Positions 50,901 to 62,135 of a stretch of 64,000 nucleotides of DNA are shown here, in pieces. The stretch covers positions 545,084 to 609,083 of the forward strand of contig CM007333.1 of NCBI GenBank assembly GCA_000333855.2, read 5' to 3'. A program made the position numbers and the translations under genes. Source of the DNA: Endotrypanum monterogeii (Eukaryota; Euglenozoa; Kinetoplastea; Trypanosomatida; Trypanosomatidae). Position 1 is the stretch's first letter. Each line of letters starts with the position of its first letter. A model generated the notes under the pieces. That model worked only from the letters and a program-made list of their open reading frames with translations. It searched no databases and was not told the DNA's origin.

Positions 50901-51719
50901 TCACTCGCCGTACATTCTCTCGAACTCTTTGGATTTTTCCATGCATTGAATCATAGCTTCAATAACAGCTGACCGCAGTCCACCTTTCTCCAGATAACGC
51001 ACTGCTTCAATGGTTGTGCCGGCAGGAGAACAAACCATGTCTTTCAAGGCACCCGGTATTTTCCCGCTTTCCTGGAGCATTTTGGCGGCACCCAGAACAG
51101 CCTGAGCAGCCATATCGTAGGCGAGTGCACGAGGAAGCCCACCTTGAACAGCACCGTCGCTCAGCGCCTCCAGAAACATAAAGACGTAAGCGGGAGAAGA
51201 TCCAGCTACACCCACAACACCATGGATTGCGGACTCCGCTACAACGTACGCCTTTCCGACCGCACTGAAAAGCTCAACAACAGCTGCCTCGTCCTCTGGT
51301 GTCACAGCAGAGTTACCACTTACGGATGACACTCCCTCACCAACGAAAGAGGGCACATTCGGCATAACACGCACCACCTTTGTCTTTGGCGGGCAGTGAT
51401 TCTCGATCGTTGCAATAGGCACTCCTGCTGCGACAGAAATGACCAGCTTGGATGGAGTAATTTTGTCTCGGATACTATCGAGCACGATTGTGACGCCATA
51501 AGGTTTTACACCAACTACGATAATATCCGACTTCTCTGCCAGCTCTGTGGCGGTAACAGTATTTACTTGATAAAGAGATGCGAGGCGAGCACTTGTAGCT
51601 TTGGTTCGATTGCACACAAACGTATTCTCAGGTGCGATCACGTTTGCTTTAAGGAGTCCCGACATGATGCACTCAGCCATGTTGCCGCATCCAAGAAACC
51701 CAATCTTCAGCTTCGTCAT
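50901..51719 (-). CDS. P5CR: pyrroline-5-carboxylate reductase
   Basis: A 272-residue ProC-family enzyme that reduces pyrroline-5-carboxylate to proline with NAD(P)H. The N-terminal Rossmann motif is GFLGCGNMAECI (7-18), followed by VCNRTKATSARL, VVGVKPYG, SVAAGVPI and RVMPNVPSFVGEG. The C-terminal helical signature GVAGSSPAYVFMFLEAL and SPAGTTIEAVRYLEKGGLRSAV, which form the substrate site and dimer interface, are intact. Length and start are normal. It is the first gene of the minus array, next to the strand-switch region, so it is probably closest to the transcription start on that side. Confidence 0.97.
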   Translation of the reverse strand: MTKLKIGFLGCGNMAECIMSGLLKANVIAPENTFVCNRTKATSARLASLYQVNTVTATELAEKSDIIVVGVKPYGVTIVLDSIRDKITPSKLVISVAAGVPIATIENHCPPKTKVVRVMPNVPSFVGEGVSSVSGNSAVTPEDEAAVVELFSAVGKAYVVAESAIHGVVGVAGSSPAYVFMFLEALSDGAVQGGLPRALAYDMAAQAVLGAAKMLQESGKIPGALKDMVCSPAGTTIEAVRYLEKGGLRSAVIEAMIQCMEKSKEFERMYGE

Positions 51720-51734
51720 CGTTTCTTTGTTTTT

Positions 51735-51760
51735 CTGTATTTTTGAAAAAAATGGGGCCT
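51735..51760 (-). promoter_or_regulatory. predicted spliced-leader acceptor of P5CR
   Basis: On the minus strand CCCCATTTTTTTCAAAAATACAG precedes the ATG by 15 bases. Confidence 0.5.
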
Positions 51761-53649
51761 TCTTTTCAAAAAAAGATAAATGTCAGTAAGCAAACGTTAG
51801 TATTTTTTTCGATACTTGTGTCAGATTTGCTCGTTTGTGATCAAAAAAAAGAAAAAAAAAAGGCAGCAGAGAAACATAGCGTGAAACAGTTCACATCCTC
51901 TCCCACACGCGACGTGCAGGTTATCATACAAGTGCCCGTTCTCGAGTTTTTTTTACCGAATATGGAATATGAGGACTGCAAGGAGGGCAATAATGTCTCG
52001 CCGCCACACCACTTTCACATTTCTTTGCCGAGCTCAGCAGTTTTCGTTACGCCCAAGTACCACGAACATAAAAATAGACAGGAAACTCATCATGTTGGGT
52101 ACTAGAGGTAAAAAAAAACAAATGGGTACTTGCTCGTTGCAGCAGCAGGTGCAGGTGAGAAACGTTGGGTACCAATAGAGGTTCATCATGAAGATGATAA
52201 ACACCTAAAACCGAAAGCAGTTAAAGTAAGAGGTCTGTGTCCTACCAACTCCACGAAAAACAAAAGATACCAAACAGTAACCTCAAAAGAGGCGCTGATA
52301 TCCATTGTTAATCCAACAAAGTTAGGATACCTACATGCAGCAAGAAAAGGAAAACTTGAACAGGCCAACTGTACATTCGCTCACTCTCACTCAAAATGGA
52401 TGGCCGACAAAGGTTGGCACGACTTTCGTCACACTTCTCTCAGTGATGCAGGGAGGGGGGAGCTTGCTGAAGAAAAAAACACTATTACTTTCGGCCACAT
52501 TTTTTCCTTTACGTCAAGTGTGCATTAACCCCCCCCCCCTCCGCAAGTAGCCAGGACCACTCAAAGGTTCTTGAATAATTTTGGGCCCTTCTCACAACAT
52601 TACGCTACGAATATCCCGTGCTGCGTTCCCCCCCCCCACTTCACGGGACAATACACTGGCCCCCACAGTACCACGCACTACACCGCTCTAGTACACACGT
52701 TCGTGGGGTATTTCTGACGAGATGAACTACAATAATCTAGTGAGCGACCTATTGTGCAACTGTACTGATCACTAGACTTCCCTCATCATCCGCCAGCACT
52801 ATTTCCCGACGTGTAAATCTCTAACAACCCCGATGTCCATTTTTAACTCCCTGATGCACAGATCTCACCTCCGACTCTACAGCAAGACACACGACCAATT
52901 TAGGAGAGCAGAAAAAAGGTAGGAGCGTGCGACAAGAAAAGCCTGATGTACCGCCGTTTGTGTTAAAAACTGTTTCCTCAAAACAATAATCTGCTTGCGC
53001 ATTGAACTATACCCGTTTCCTGTTCATCAACATGACGCGTCGTGAACACTGATAAGGGACAGAGAAACATTGGAGCCCTTTTCTTTCACGAAAGTGCCTA
53101 AAGTCTCTCCGGAGACTGGAGATAGATAAACTGAACCAATTCATATTTGTGTCTACGCCATTGTTCTTGTATCTTAATAATAACACGAGAAGCATCATAT
53201 AGCATAATTTTTTAAATATCCGACAATCACCTATCTCAATTTGTAGATAATATATATTTCCAGACCTCATCGCTGTATAGCTTATCTCCTCAACTCCGCT
53301 TCTTCTCACATAATCAGAATTACTCTAAGAAAATTCCAGTCAATGCTGCCGACAAGCATTTTCCTCATTTCTATCGTCATTGCCGAGGGGTTTGAATATT
53401 TTTCCGCTGCTCCTGGAGGTGTAAAAATTATACGAATTTCCTATGTACTTTTTCTTCATGCATTATTCTTTGAACATTGCCATCCACATGTCCAAACTCC
53501 TTATTTTTCAAAATCCCATTTTTATTTTCGACACAAACCTTTGACACCCGAGAGCTGTTTTCAGGAAAGACATCTTTCTTATTTCTTGTATCAACAAAGA
53601 AAAATATTTAAATCACTTCACTCCTCAGCGAACGTCAATTTCATACACA

Positions 53650-53672
53650 ATTTTCAATTTTGTTTTTATCAG
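53650..53672 (+). promoter_or_regulatory. predicted spliced-leader acceptor of the MFS gene
   Basis: TTTTCAATTTTGTTTTTATCAG ends 14 bases before the ATG at 53687. Confidence 0.55.
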
Positions 53673-53686
53673 TGTAAATCACCAGA

Positions 53687-55495
53687 ATGTTCCAGGTACA
53701 CGAAAATGTGCATTTGGAGACGCTGTCGAAAACATCCTCCAAACACATCAGCGAAACTCGTCGATTTGGTCTTTTGGTGCTTGGCCTTTTCGGCATGATT
53801 TGCGGGTCCTTCGGCAGCTACACTTTCAATCTTGTCTCAGGCTCTTTACAGAGCCGATACTCACTCACTCAGCGTGACTTAAGCACTATCACTACAACAG
53901 GTACTGTGATTGGCTATGTGATGCTTCCGTATTCTTTTCTCTACGATTACGTAGGCCCACTACCCATTGCTGTTTTATCTTCAGTTGTTTTTCCCCTCGG
54001 TGCCCTGCTCGTGGCTTTGTGCTTCCAGGGAGTCATTGTTGGTGATGTTGTCAAACTGAGTGTCTTTTATTCTTTCATGAATGTGGGCACCTCTTTTTTT
54101 GACCTCTCCAGCTGCATGACAATTTTGAGCTACTTTCCCGCAAATCGAGGCGCCGTCGTGGCGCTTCTAAAAACCTTCATTGGTCTTGGTTCTGCAATAG
54201 TAGGCTCAATGTTTCAGGGGTTTTTCAATGCCGACGCGCAACCGTTTTTCTACTTCTTGATGGCATGGGCGTTCATAGTCGGAGTCTTGGGTACCATCTT
54301 CATGCGCCTCCCAGACTATCATCTTACCGGTTACCAGGAAACCCACTTATCAGAAGAGGAGAAGTCTCAGCGGCTCTCATCTAAGGCGGTGTACCTGAAG
54401 CAGCAACCTCCCATGTGGCGCTTTTACTACGGTTTCATCCTTATGATAGCTCTCATCATCTTCTTGCCACTAACCACAGCGCTGGTGGATTACTTGCACC
54501 TTGGACGTAAGGAAAAGCTGGTGTTTTCCGCTATTGCGACAATCCTCACTGCTGCTTTTCTTGTTATCGCTACACCTGGCTGGGTGTTTCGGTGCGGTTC
54601 ACGAAACTCGCGGGATGAAGAGCCAATCAATACGAACCATCCTACCATGGAGATGTCGAGCGGAAACTTCGACGAGATGGAGAAGCCTGCACCTTTGGCT
54701 GCCGGTGCAATCGCTGAAGAGTTCGACATGGAAGTGGATTACATTGCACCACAGTATCAGACACCCTTTCTCCAGAATCTTCTTTCTGTAAATCTCTGGG
54801 CACTATGGTGGACTTCCTTCTGCATTGTCGGTGCAGAGGGAGTCATTATGAATAACGCTGCCTTCATCTTTGGTGCGTTGGCTGGAGAGCAAACCTCAGA
54901 TTCTACCCGTACTCTTCTCACGGTGCTCAGCGGTGTCGGCAGTGCTACGGGGCGGCTTTTGATGTCGTACTTTGAAGCCTGGTCGCAGAAGCGTCCGGCA
55001 GAAAAGCGCATTCCACTGACACTTTCCCTGTTCATTCCCACCACGTCGATCATCGTGACAATCATACTTTTCCTCACACTGCCTAAGCAGGTACTCCCCC
55101 TGCCCTACGTTGTTGCAGCAGTCGGTAACGGGTTCCTCGCTGCGACCACAATCCTTGTCACGCGTACCATCTATGCCAGAGATCCTGCGAAACACTACCA
55201 CTTCTGTTTTCTCGCCACAGCAGTCTCATCGATTGCTCTCAACCGTTTCCTTTATGGTGAGTGGTATACAGTGCAGGCAGAGAAGCTGGGTAATTCTCTT
55301 CTCTGCACAAGCCGCCAGTGTGTTCAGATGCCGCTCTTGGTTCTGCTTGGATTGGCATGCAGTGCATTTTTGTCCAATATCGTCGTTCATTTCACATACC
55401 GCAGTTACAGTCAACGAATTCTCGCTGAGCGCCGCCGATTGCGCGGCGAGAACTCGCAGAGCGACGACTTGCTGGTGGAAGAAGCAAGGTTGTGA
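53687..55495 (+). CDS. MFS transporter, nodulin-like
   Basis: A 602-residue membrane protein with about 12 hydrophobic helices in two halves. The first half begins RRFGLLVLGLFGMICGSFGSYTFNLVSGSLQSRYSLTQRDLSTI and continues YSFLYDYVGPLPIAVLSS, the layout of nodulin-like major facilitator proteins. A long hydrophilic loop (about 305-360), acidic and Ser/Thr-containing, separates the halves; the second half starts near LLSVNLWALWWTSFCIVGAEG and has GRLLMSYFEAW. The substrate cannot be told. The protein ends in a charged cytosolic tail. It is the first plus-strand gene right of the strand switch. Base composition is lower in GC than the minus-strand genes. Confidence 0.87.
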   Translation: MFQVHENVHLETLSKTSSKHISETRRFGLLVLGLFGMICGSFGSYTFNLVSGSLQSRYSLTQRDLSTITTTGTVIGYVMLPYSFLYDYVGPLPIAVLSSVVFPLGALLVALCFQGVIVGDVVKLSVFYSFMNVGTSFFDLSSCMTILSYFPANRGAVVALLKTFIGLGSAIVGSMFQGFFNADAQPFFYFLMAWAFIVGVLGTIFMRLPDYHLTGYQETHLSEEEKSQRLSSKAVYLKQQPPMWRFYYGFILMIALIIFLPLTTALVDYLHLGRKEKLVFSAIATILTAAFLVIATPGWVFRCGSRNSRDEEPINTNHPTMEMSSGNFDEMEKPAPLAAGAIAEEFDMEVDYIAPQYQTPFLQNLLSVNLWALWWTSFCIVGAEGVIMNNAAFIFGALAGEQTSDSTRTLLTVLSGVGSATGRLLMSYFEAWSQKRPAEKRIPLTLSLFIPTTSIIVTIILFLTLPKQVLPLPYVVAAVGNGFLAATTILVTRTIYARDPAKHYHFCFLATAVSSIALNRFLYGEWYTVQAEKLGNSLLCTSRQCVQMPLLVLLGLACSAFLSNIVVHFTYRSYSQRILAERRRLRGENSQSDDLLVEEARL

Positions 55496-56777
55496 ATGCC
55501 ATCATGTCTTCATACCTTTTCAAATCCGTGGTGGGGAAAAGTTTAAAAAATGTGTAATGCATTTTTTATTTGAGAATGCCCGTAATGCTCTTGTGTTCAT
55601 AAGAACATCGGCTGCTGTGTCGCCCGATTCAAGACAACAGGCTTCTCATTTTGGTGTTTCTTTTTAGTACACCGGATCTATCATAATAGGAAACAGCCTA
55701 TAGGTTCTTCTCCATTTTTTTGCTTTCTGGGATCACATACACCTACCTACGTGACTCCTCCACAACCGCTCTTGGTATGTGGAGGTAGATCCCCTGGTTG
55801 ATGTGTTCCATACGTTGTTTTCCATGTTTTCGTTTCTTTTTCCCACGTTCTCTTGTAGTTTTATTTAGAGAGATTGACTGAGAACCCAGGCACGTACATT
55901 ACTTTCTCTTTTCATACGTTTCTCATGCACTGTTTTTTACGATTGCCCTTGGCATAAGCCTTCTCTTTTCGACTCTCATTCGCTTTCTGTGTTTCTTTCA
56001 TTTCGTTTCGATTTCAGTGACAAAAAAAAAAAATAGTTGTTGGTCATTCAACACGTTCGCAATGAGCAACACAAACATCCTTCCAAGAAGCTTCACCGTG
56101 CATAAGCACACACTCATTTTGTCTAGAAGCACGAGGAACACTATATGGTTGAGGGCTTTTCTTTCTTGGGATTATGTAGCCGTCACCTTTGATGTTGGTT
56201 CTTGTTGCAGTGTAGTTTTACACGGGATAAATCCATGCGATTTTTTTTTGATTTCTGTTTCTATCGACACTCTTTTTGCGTGTGCAAGAAGAGTTCCGAT
56301 GTGAAGCAATATATGAGATTTTTTTCCATCATTCTTCATTCATTATTGTTATTGTTTCGTGTTTTTGTTTGTGTGTGTTCTATGTAATCGGGTTATGGTG
56401 TGGGTTGAGTAAGTAAAAATTTGTGGCAATTGCAGAGTGATTTTTCTCTTTCTGCTCGTACTTCTCAACAAGGGCCTTCGAAAAGACGTTACAGAGTACA
56501 AACGTGAAGATACCCCCCCCACCGCAGTACCAAATGGAGGCAGTTACAGCCTTAGAATCAGGGCATATCATAAATCACGAGTGGGCCTCCCATACGGTGA
56601 CTTATTTCGCTCTCCTGAAATGCGCCACGAGAGGTTGCAGTTGCTTGAGCACTACGCCTTCCTCGAGGGCTACTTAAAAAAAAAAATTCAGACAAGAGCT
56701 ATTATTTGCAATGAAGGTGTTTTCATGTCGATTCTCTTTTAATTTAGCTTATTTTTCTCAAGCACCCGGAAAAAAAG

Positions 56778-56800
56778 TATATATATATATATATATATAT
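56778..56800. repeat. (TA)11 microsatellite
   Basis: Perfect TA array, the only clear dinucleotide array right of the strand-switch region. Confidence 0.95.
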
Positions 56801-57129
56801 GCATTTATCATTCAGCTCCCAAGAACAAAAAATAAAAGCTCATGTAATTTTCAGGAGTGGCCGCTAGCGGATTGGGAAAAACACAAATGGTAACTCTTTC
56901 TTCTTGCTGGAGGGGGTAGAATACATGCTAATACCTCCGTATGTGAAGAGGAGTTCAGAACACTGCCGTTTATCCCGTTATCACAGTGCGACGGCTGCTT
57001 TTTAACCTTGCCTCAAGCACTTCTTTTTCAAGTTCTTGTAGAACGTGCCTGGAGAATGAGAATCAAGAACCACTTGAGTATGATCAACACATCTTTTCTC
57101 TTTTTCTCTGCACCCTGTACGTCGCATAT

Positions 57130-57164
57130 CTATTTTTACCTTTTCTTCTTTGTTGTACTTACAG
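57130..57164 (+). promoter_or_regulatory. predicted spliced-leader acceptor of the LRR gene
   Basis: About 30 pyrimidine-rich bases (TTTTTACCTTTTCTTCTTTG) ending in TTACAG, 14 bases before the ATG at 57179. It excludes the longer upstream frame. Confidence 0.6.
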
Positions 57165-57178
57165 TGCGCACGTCGGGC

Positions 57179-58558
57179 ATGATGAACAGGTGGACGACAG
57201 AGCTGCGAAGGGCCCACAAATGGCTCTTGGCTGACGACACATATCGGTGTAGTGAAATAAAAACTCAGCGCCTTCTTGGTCAACTAGAGGGTGATGCTAT
57301 TCTCGAGATGCTGAAGTTTGCACCTGGCGCTTCGCGTATCACGCTTGCTGCTGTGAGTCCAAAGGTTCGTTTGTTTGCCGAGCTACTGGAGTCGCCACTG
57401 CCCACAAATATTCGCCTTCTCTTGGACGAGGCTACTGTGATGCACGAGCTGGTCTTGGAGACCATCGATCCTTCATCTTCTCAACCCTTGGATACAGTTG
57501 CCTGGTGGGTTGAGAAATGTGGCATACCTCTCTCGATTCGAGGCAGCGAGGTAGCCTTGAAGCTACTCTCTTCACCTCGTCTTGGGCCGATGATAAGAGG
57601 TGTTACTCTTTCGGTTCTTGTGCGTGCCTGCCCAATCCCCACCGATGTGGTGCTTCACCTCGAGCGCATCGACATGTGTGGCGAAGCTTTCGCTTCTCTT
57701 ACTGTAAGCCCCTCTCAAATGGCGCAGCTTAGAGAACTGCACGTTTCTCGCTGCACAAGCGCAGCATTTTTAAATCTCTGCCAGCTTGGTGGCCTTATAA
57801 CACTGAGCATCGAGTCGCAGAATGGTGCACTAGCATCAAGTATTGCTAGCGCTGATCAGAACTCTCAACATAGCCTTGATGGAATAGGCGAGATAGACAT
57901 GAGCCTGTTGGCTTCTGCTAGCATTCTGCAGCATCTCAACTTGGGCGGCAATGGCCTATCCCTAGTAACTGGCTTCGACTCTTGCAAATCGCTCGAAACC
58001 ATTGCTGTGGTGAACTGTATGCATTTAGTTTCCTTGTCGTCACTTTCCCACGCTGTTCATTTGAGGAGCATCTCTCTTTCTTGGTGTGGCGTGCGTGATT
58101 TGGAAGGACTCGCCGCCTGTCCCTGCCTCGAACGAATTAGTATTGACACGTGCACGGCGATAAATAGTTTCGCTGCTTTGGCAGGAGCGCCGCAATTGCG
58201 GGAGGTTAATGTGTTCTGCAGCGGTATCCAGGACATCAGCGGACTAGCATCATGCTCCTGCCTCGAAATACTCCGTATGCCAGGTTGTCGGCTTCTAAGG
58301 GATTTGTCCCCCTTAGCTGGTGCCCCGCGTCTTCGCATTATCGATGCATCTTTCAGTGCAGTCAACAACCTTCGCGGCTTGGGCGAGTGCCCCTCCCTAG
58401 AAGTGCTGCGCCTAGACGCGTGTGTTACTCTCCACGACTTGAATCCACTAGCTGACGCTCCGCGCCTCAAGTGTGTCTTTGTCGAAGGGCTCAGTCACGC
58501 AGCGCTCTTATACCCGCCCAGTCTCGTCCCAAAGATCTTTCCTGCTGCAGCAGATTGA
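57179..58558 (+). CDS. leucine-rich repeat protein
   Basis: A 459-residue soluble protein. The N-terminal ~180 residues have no recognised domain; they contain Leu/Glu-rich helices. From about residue 185 to the end there are some ten leucine-rich repeats of 22-24 residues, for example LQHLNLGGNGLS, LRSISLSWCGVRDLEGLAACP, LEILRMPGCRLLRDLSPLAGAP and LEVLRLDACVTLHDLNPLADAP, with Cys or Asn at the consensus asparagine position. Such repeats form a curved protein-binding surface. No signal peptide or membrane segment is seen from the ATG chosen; the hydrophobic stretch in the longer frame (from 57008, which opens at TTG) is a translated pyrimidine tract. The partner and role are unknown. Last intact gene on the plus strand. 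Confidence 0.88.
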   Translation: MMNRWTTELRRAHKWLLADDTYRCSEIKTQRLLGQLEGDAILEMLKFAPGASRITLAAVSPKVRLFAELLESPLPTNIRLLLDEATVMHELVLETIDPSSSQPLDTVAWWVEKCGIPLSIRGSEVALKLLSSPRLGPMIRGVTLSVLVRACPIPTDVVLHLERIDMCGEAFASLTVSPSQMAQLRELHVSRCTSAAFLNLCQLGGLITLSIESQNGALASSIASADQNSQHSLDGIGEIDMSLLASASILQHLNLGGNGLSLVTGFDSCKSLETIAVVNCMHLVSLSSLSHAVHLRSISLSWCGVRDLEGLAACPCLERISIDTCTAINSFAALAGAPQLREVNVFCSGIQDISGLASCSCLEILRMPGCRLLRDLSPLAGAPRLRIIDASFSAVNNLRGLGECPSLEVLRLDACVTLHDLNPLADAPRLKCVFVEGLSHAALLYPPSLVPKIFPAAAD

Positions 58559-61500
58559 AACATTCAGTGGGTGCGCAGAAGATAGACTCGAGACTGGTAG
58601 GTTCTCTTGCACTCGTTGAGGCGTCTGAAGAAGGCTGCCACATGAGGGGTGGATATAAGAAATACGCATTTACTTATCATTTTCGGCGCATCCGCTAGGA
58701 CGCTACCAAATACGCCCCGTTGCGTTTAATGTCCAGCCTTACACGTTTATTGATGTAATCAAATCACGAAGGTTAGTTTAACATGTCAGCTGCATCAGTG
58801 CAGTAATCAAAGGGTGCGGTGTGCTTGGCTTTTTTTTGTTCAGTTTTCTTTCTTGTGCTGTGTGTGCCTAGCTACCCACACGACAGTAGCGGGCCCACCC
58901 TAGGAACGTTAGCATTAACGGGGACGGTGTACTCGCAAAATCGCGTTCGCACAAACAACATGACATCTACTCCTTTTGATCAGCACTACACACATACCTA
59001 CTCGTATACATGCCCGATTGAGGTCATTCTGCACCTGCATCACCCCTGGGTTGCCAAGGTACTCTGCCGCTCGTTACCTGCTTTTTCTGTGGAAGCTCCC
59101 CTCTCCCCAAGATATGGTGGATATTCACTTCCCTAATATATTCTCAGAGCAATATTCTCTGAAGGCACTAATCTACCTTGAGGTTGGTTAGGTGTCTACG
59201 GCCGCAAGCGCTTCGTCTTGTTAGCACCCACTTTGCGCAATATTTGCTCCAAGTTTTTACAGTGCAGGGGGTAGACCTTTTTTTTTCTCAGAATAACCAC
59301 CTATCGTTGAGTGCAGCTCGTCTGGTTTGGCGTAGCATGGATTTGTTCCAAGTACCTTTTCTTCTGCAGAGGCTTTTTTCTTCTTGGTCGAAAACCAGGG
59401 GACCTTGCAGCACCCACATCCTTCAATGCGCTTCGCACTCCTTTCAGCTCCCCCCCCCCCCCCAAATCCAACGGCTGATCCTTCGTTCATTTCGTCACTT
59501 TTCTCTCTCCCTGACCCTTTCTTATCATCTCGCTATACATCACGTAGGGTTCTCGCCAATTTGACAACGATGGGTCTCCTTTTGCAGCCTACAGCCGGTA
59601 TCGTAAGAGACCAACTTTGCCAATATCATTGAATCTGGACTGCTGTATGGTTACTGTCCGTTGCTGAGCTCAGCTCACGCTAGGAAAGCGAACATGTAGT
59701 TTAGCTCGGTGTGTGGAGCATTCCCGCTGGGTCCGGCAGTTGTTGACCTTGCGGCGGGGTCTGCAGCGATTGTGGGATTGTGTCCCCTTGTTATCATGAC
59801 AACTGTGTGTGCGTGTGGTGTGTATTTGCACCCCTTACGAGGTCAAAACCTGCATCTGGTTGCGCAGTGGTGTGGTTACCGTGGCTATTGCGGTTGTTTG
59901 ACTCCATGCCGAGGATCTTACGAAACCTCTGCTCCAGAATATTGTTGCGGCATCGTCGTATCTCCGGCCACAAGTGTTTGCGCCATGCCGTCTTAGGAAA
60001 AAGCTTTAGGGTGCTCTGGCTGACGCAATGGCTGGTATTCGACGGAAGGTGGCCGTGCTGATATGGCTGCGATCCTGTTCGATGGCGAAGTTTCCGCTAC
60101 CCCTCTTTAGCACCAGGCACCCCTGCAGCTTGCAGGAGCACTGCCAGAGCGTAAGGGGCTGTTCTAGAATGGAGGGCGATAGATGGTTGGGGGTTCGGAT
60201 CAAGTTTTGTCAAGACAAACTGTCGCTGTAGGGCGCGCACTGTAGGTTGGGACACCTTTTGAACCACTACTTCTTTCACTTTTCTGCACGGGCTTCCGCT
60301 GTGGCGGTGGCGCTGCTTCCTGGCCCCGTGGGGAGGGGTTGCCCTTGCTAAAAAAAGGGGAGAATGCGTATGGGGTGATAAAAAGTACAAGCGACTTTTA
60401 AATACGGTTTCTTATCTATTAGCAAACTGCGAACGTTACGCAAAAAAAAAAACCTTGAATATAGCCTTTCTGTGTACACAGAGGGTGGTCTTTCCGTGAT
60501 GTTGGGCCAAGAAAGGGTGCAGCTGAGGTAATGCATCCGTACAACATGACAAGGTTTCTACTAGTGTGTGTATCTGTGGAGGTTTTTCCAGGCCAACACT
60601 CGACTGACCAGGGGAGTGAAAGCGGTGTTTTAGTGGTACGTAAATGCCGCAAAGTACAGGTGAGGGCAGCATTCTCAGTGCACCGAGCGAGATGGACCCT
60701 TGTGTTATTTCGACGTCGCTTGATTCAGTTGCATGACCATCTTATTTTCGGAATCAAACAGTTTCTTTACTATCGATTATGCAGCGCGGCTGTTGCCCCA
60801 CTCGACTTCTACGCTCCGCGTGAAAAAAAAAAAAGAATCGATCTCAAAACAGTAAAGGGTCCACACGTTCTTTTTTCATTGTCACCACAGGTAAGCATAT
60901 ATAGCTGTATTACATGTTCGTAATTGTTGCATGACCGCCATTTCTTTATATTTCTTCTCGGCTTCACGCGTAGTTTGTGAGCATGTATGATTTTTACTGT
61001 TGATGCTTTCCAAAAAGTACCATTTTCAACCCTGGCATCTGTGATAAAGGTGTTGCCGTGTGTGTTCGGATCGTGTTGTTGTCTTTTTGGAAATTTTTAT
61101 TTCTCTGCTCTCTTTTCTTCACATTCATGCGAAATGGCTCTCAAAACAAAGCGAGAGGGCAGGTGTGTCTGCTCTGAAAAAGCTACCCCACCTGATGTTG
61201 CCCTTTTTTTTTCTTTCCCTGCAGTCCTTTCTTGTCGTCTGCTACAGTATGGTTTCATTGGCGACGTATGAAACACGAAGGCAATCGAATGGTACTTGAC
61301 CATCTCGGATGGACGTGCCGCGGGGTAAGGCGGGGCGGTGGGTGGCGGGGTCGGGTCTGGGGGAGGGATATTGCCTAATACTTGAATCGGTGCTCTGCTC
61401 TGCGTGAGAATGAATTGTAAGGGAGTGGGTGTTTCTCGGATGCTCATTTATCGATACTACCTCTGACGTGTTTGGCCGGAGGCGGCTGGTGGACCTCATC

Positions 61501-62135
61501 CGCGGTTTTCCCCGGTAGGAGAGTCCGGGTGCCATCTTGATCCCCCTGGGTTCCTGAGCTGGGAAATCCGCACCCGGACTGATTGACGTGAAGAAATAGG
61601 TTCGAGAGGGATACACGAAGTACGCAACCGCTTTGTGGAACCCTTTTTATGCCACAGTTGAAGAGGTTGGACCGGTCACGGTCTTGGTGCCCGAACCGGG
61701 GTGAACCAGTGACTAGCGACGTGTGACTGCGTGGGTGGCCTGATGTTTCCAGGTGTGGGAATCATGATCCCAAGTCGGAAAATATGCGCTCCTATGATTC
61801 GTCTGTGTCTGGTACGGATTCTTACTTCCCATCTGTTCTTTATATCATTTCTTAATCTTTGTGAATGAAATAATTACACTAAGTGGAGTTTATGTACTCC
61901 TCGGCGCAAAAGTAACTACGTAACCTTAAACGTTTTTCTCGGCACATACTGCAGAGATAAAACGCCAAAAAAAACTCACCTATTCCCTCTACCGAATCAT
62001 CCACATCAGAAATGTCCAACCAACAAAAACGCCTCACAGAGGAAAAACTCAATAACACTCGCAACCCTTAGCTGAACTACAAAGCAATCCGTCTCTCGGT
62101 GGGCATCACAAAAAAAAAGCTATTTGGAAGGAGGT
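58559..62135. other. gene-poor stretch, 3.6 kb
   Basis: No gene is supported on either strand; open frames are at most about 130 codons, without recognisable domains or good composition. It holds a C run (59449-59463), a GC-rich patch (61300-61750) with an 11-bp inverted repeat, and otherwise mixed sequence. From its position beyond the last array gene, it is likely a chromosome-end region or element remnants; no telomeric TTAGGG array is visible. Confidence 0.55.
61522..61580. repeat. 11-bp perfect inverted repeat with 37-nt loop
   Basis: AGTCCGGGTGC (61522-61532) is perfectly complementary to GCACCCGGACT (61570-61580). It lies in a GC-rich gene-free patch about 550 bases before the Ulp1-like remnant. 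A folded RNA or an element end are possible; chance cannot be excluded. Confidence 0.7.

Larger units (their letters stand above)
51720..53686. promoter_or_regulatory. divergent strand-switch region (probable bidirectional transcription start zone)
   Basis: All genes to the left run on the minus strand and the next ones to the right on the plus strand, with nearly 2 kb without a gene between them. In trypanosomatids such divergent regions are where RNA polymerase II starts in both directions, marked by histone variants and acetylated H3; no consensus promoter exists, so this is inferred from gene direction. The region has two C runs on the plus strand (about 52530-52540 and 52629-52638) and AT-rich flanks. 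A 132-codon and a 151-codon open frame inside it have no recognisable domain and are not called. No tRNA gene was recognised. Confidence 0.7.
55496..57178. other. intergenic between MFS and LRR genes
   Basis: About 1.7 kb, T-rich on the plus strand, with many pyrimidine tracts and a TA array at 56778-56800. No gene is supported. Confidence 0.6.

Noticed and set aside
53343..53798. 151-codon plus-strand frame in the strand-switch region
   Set aside because: Overlaps the MFS start in another frame, has AT-rich composition and no domain. The splice-acceptor placement supports the MFS ATG.
57008..57178. N-terminal extension of the LRR protein with a hydrophobic segment
   Set aside because: Opens at TTG and translates a pyrimidine tract that ends in a good splice acceptor; the mRNA most likely starts after it.
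61660..61710. tRNA-like stretch (GGTTCGGGCACC on the minus strand)
   Set aside because: No matching acceptor, D- or anticodon stems could be paired.
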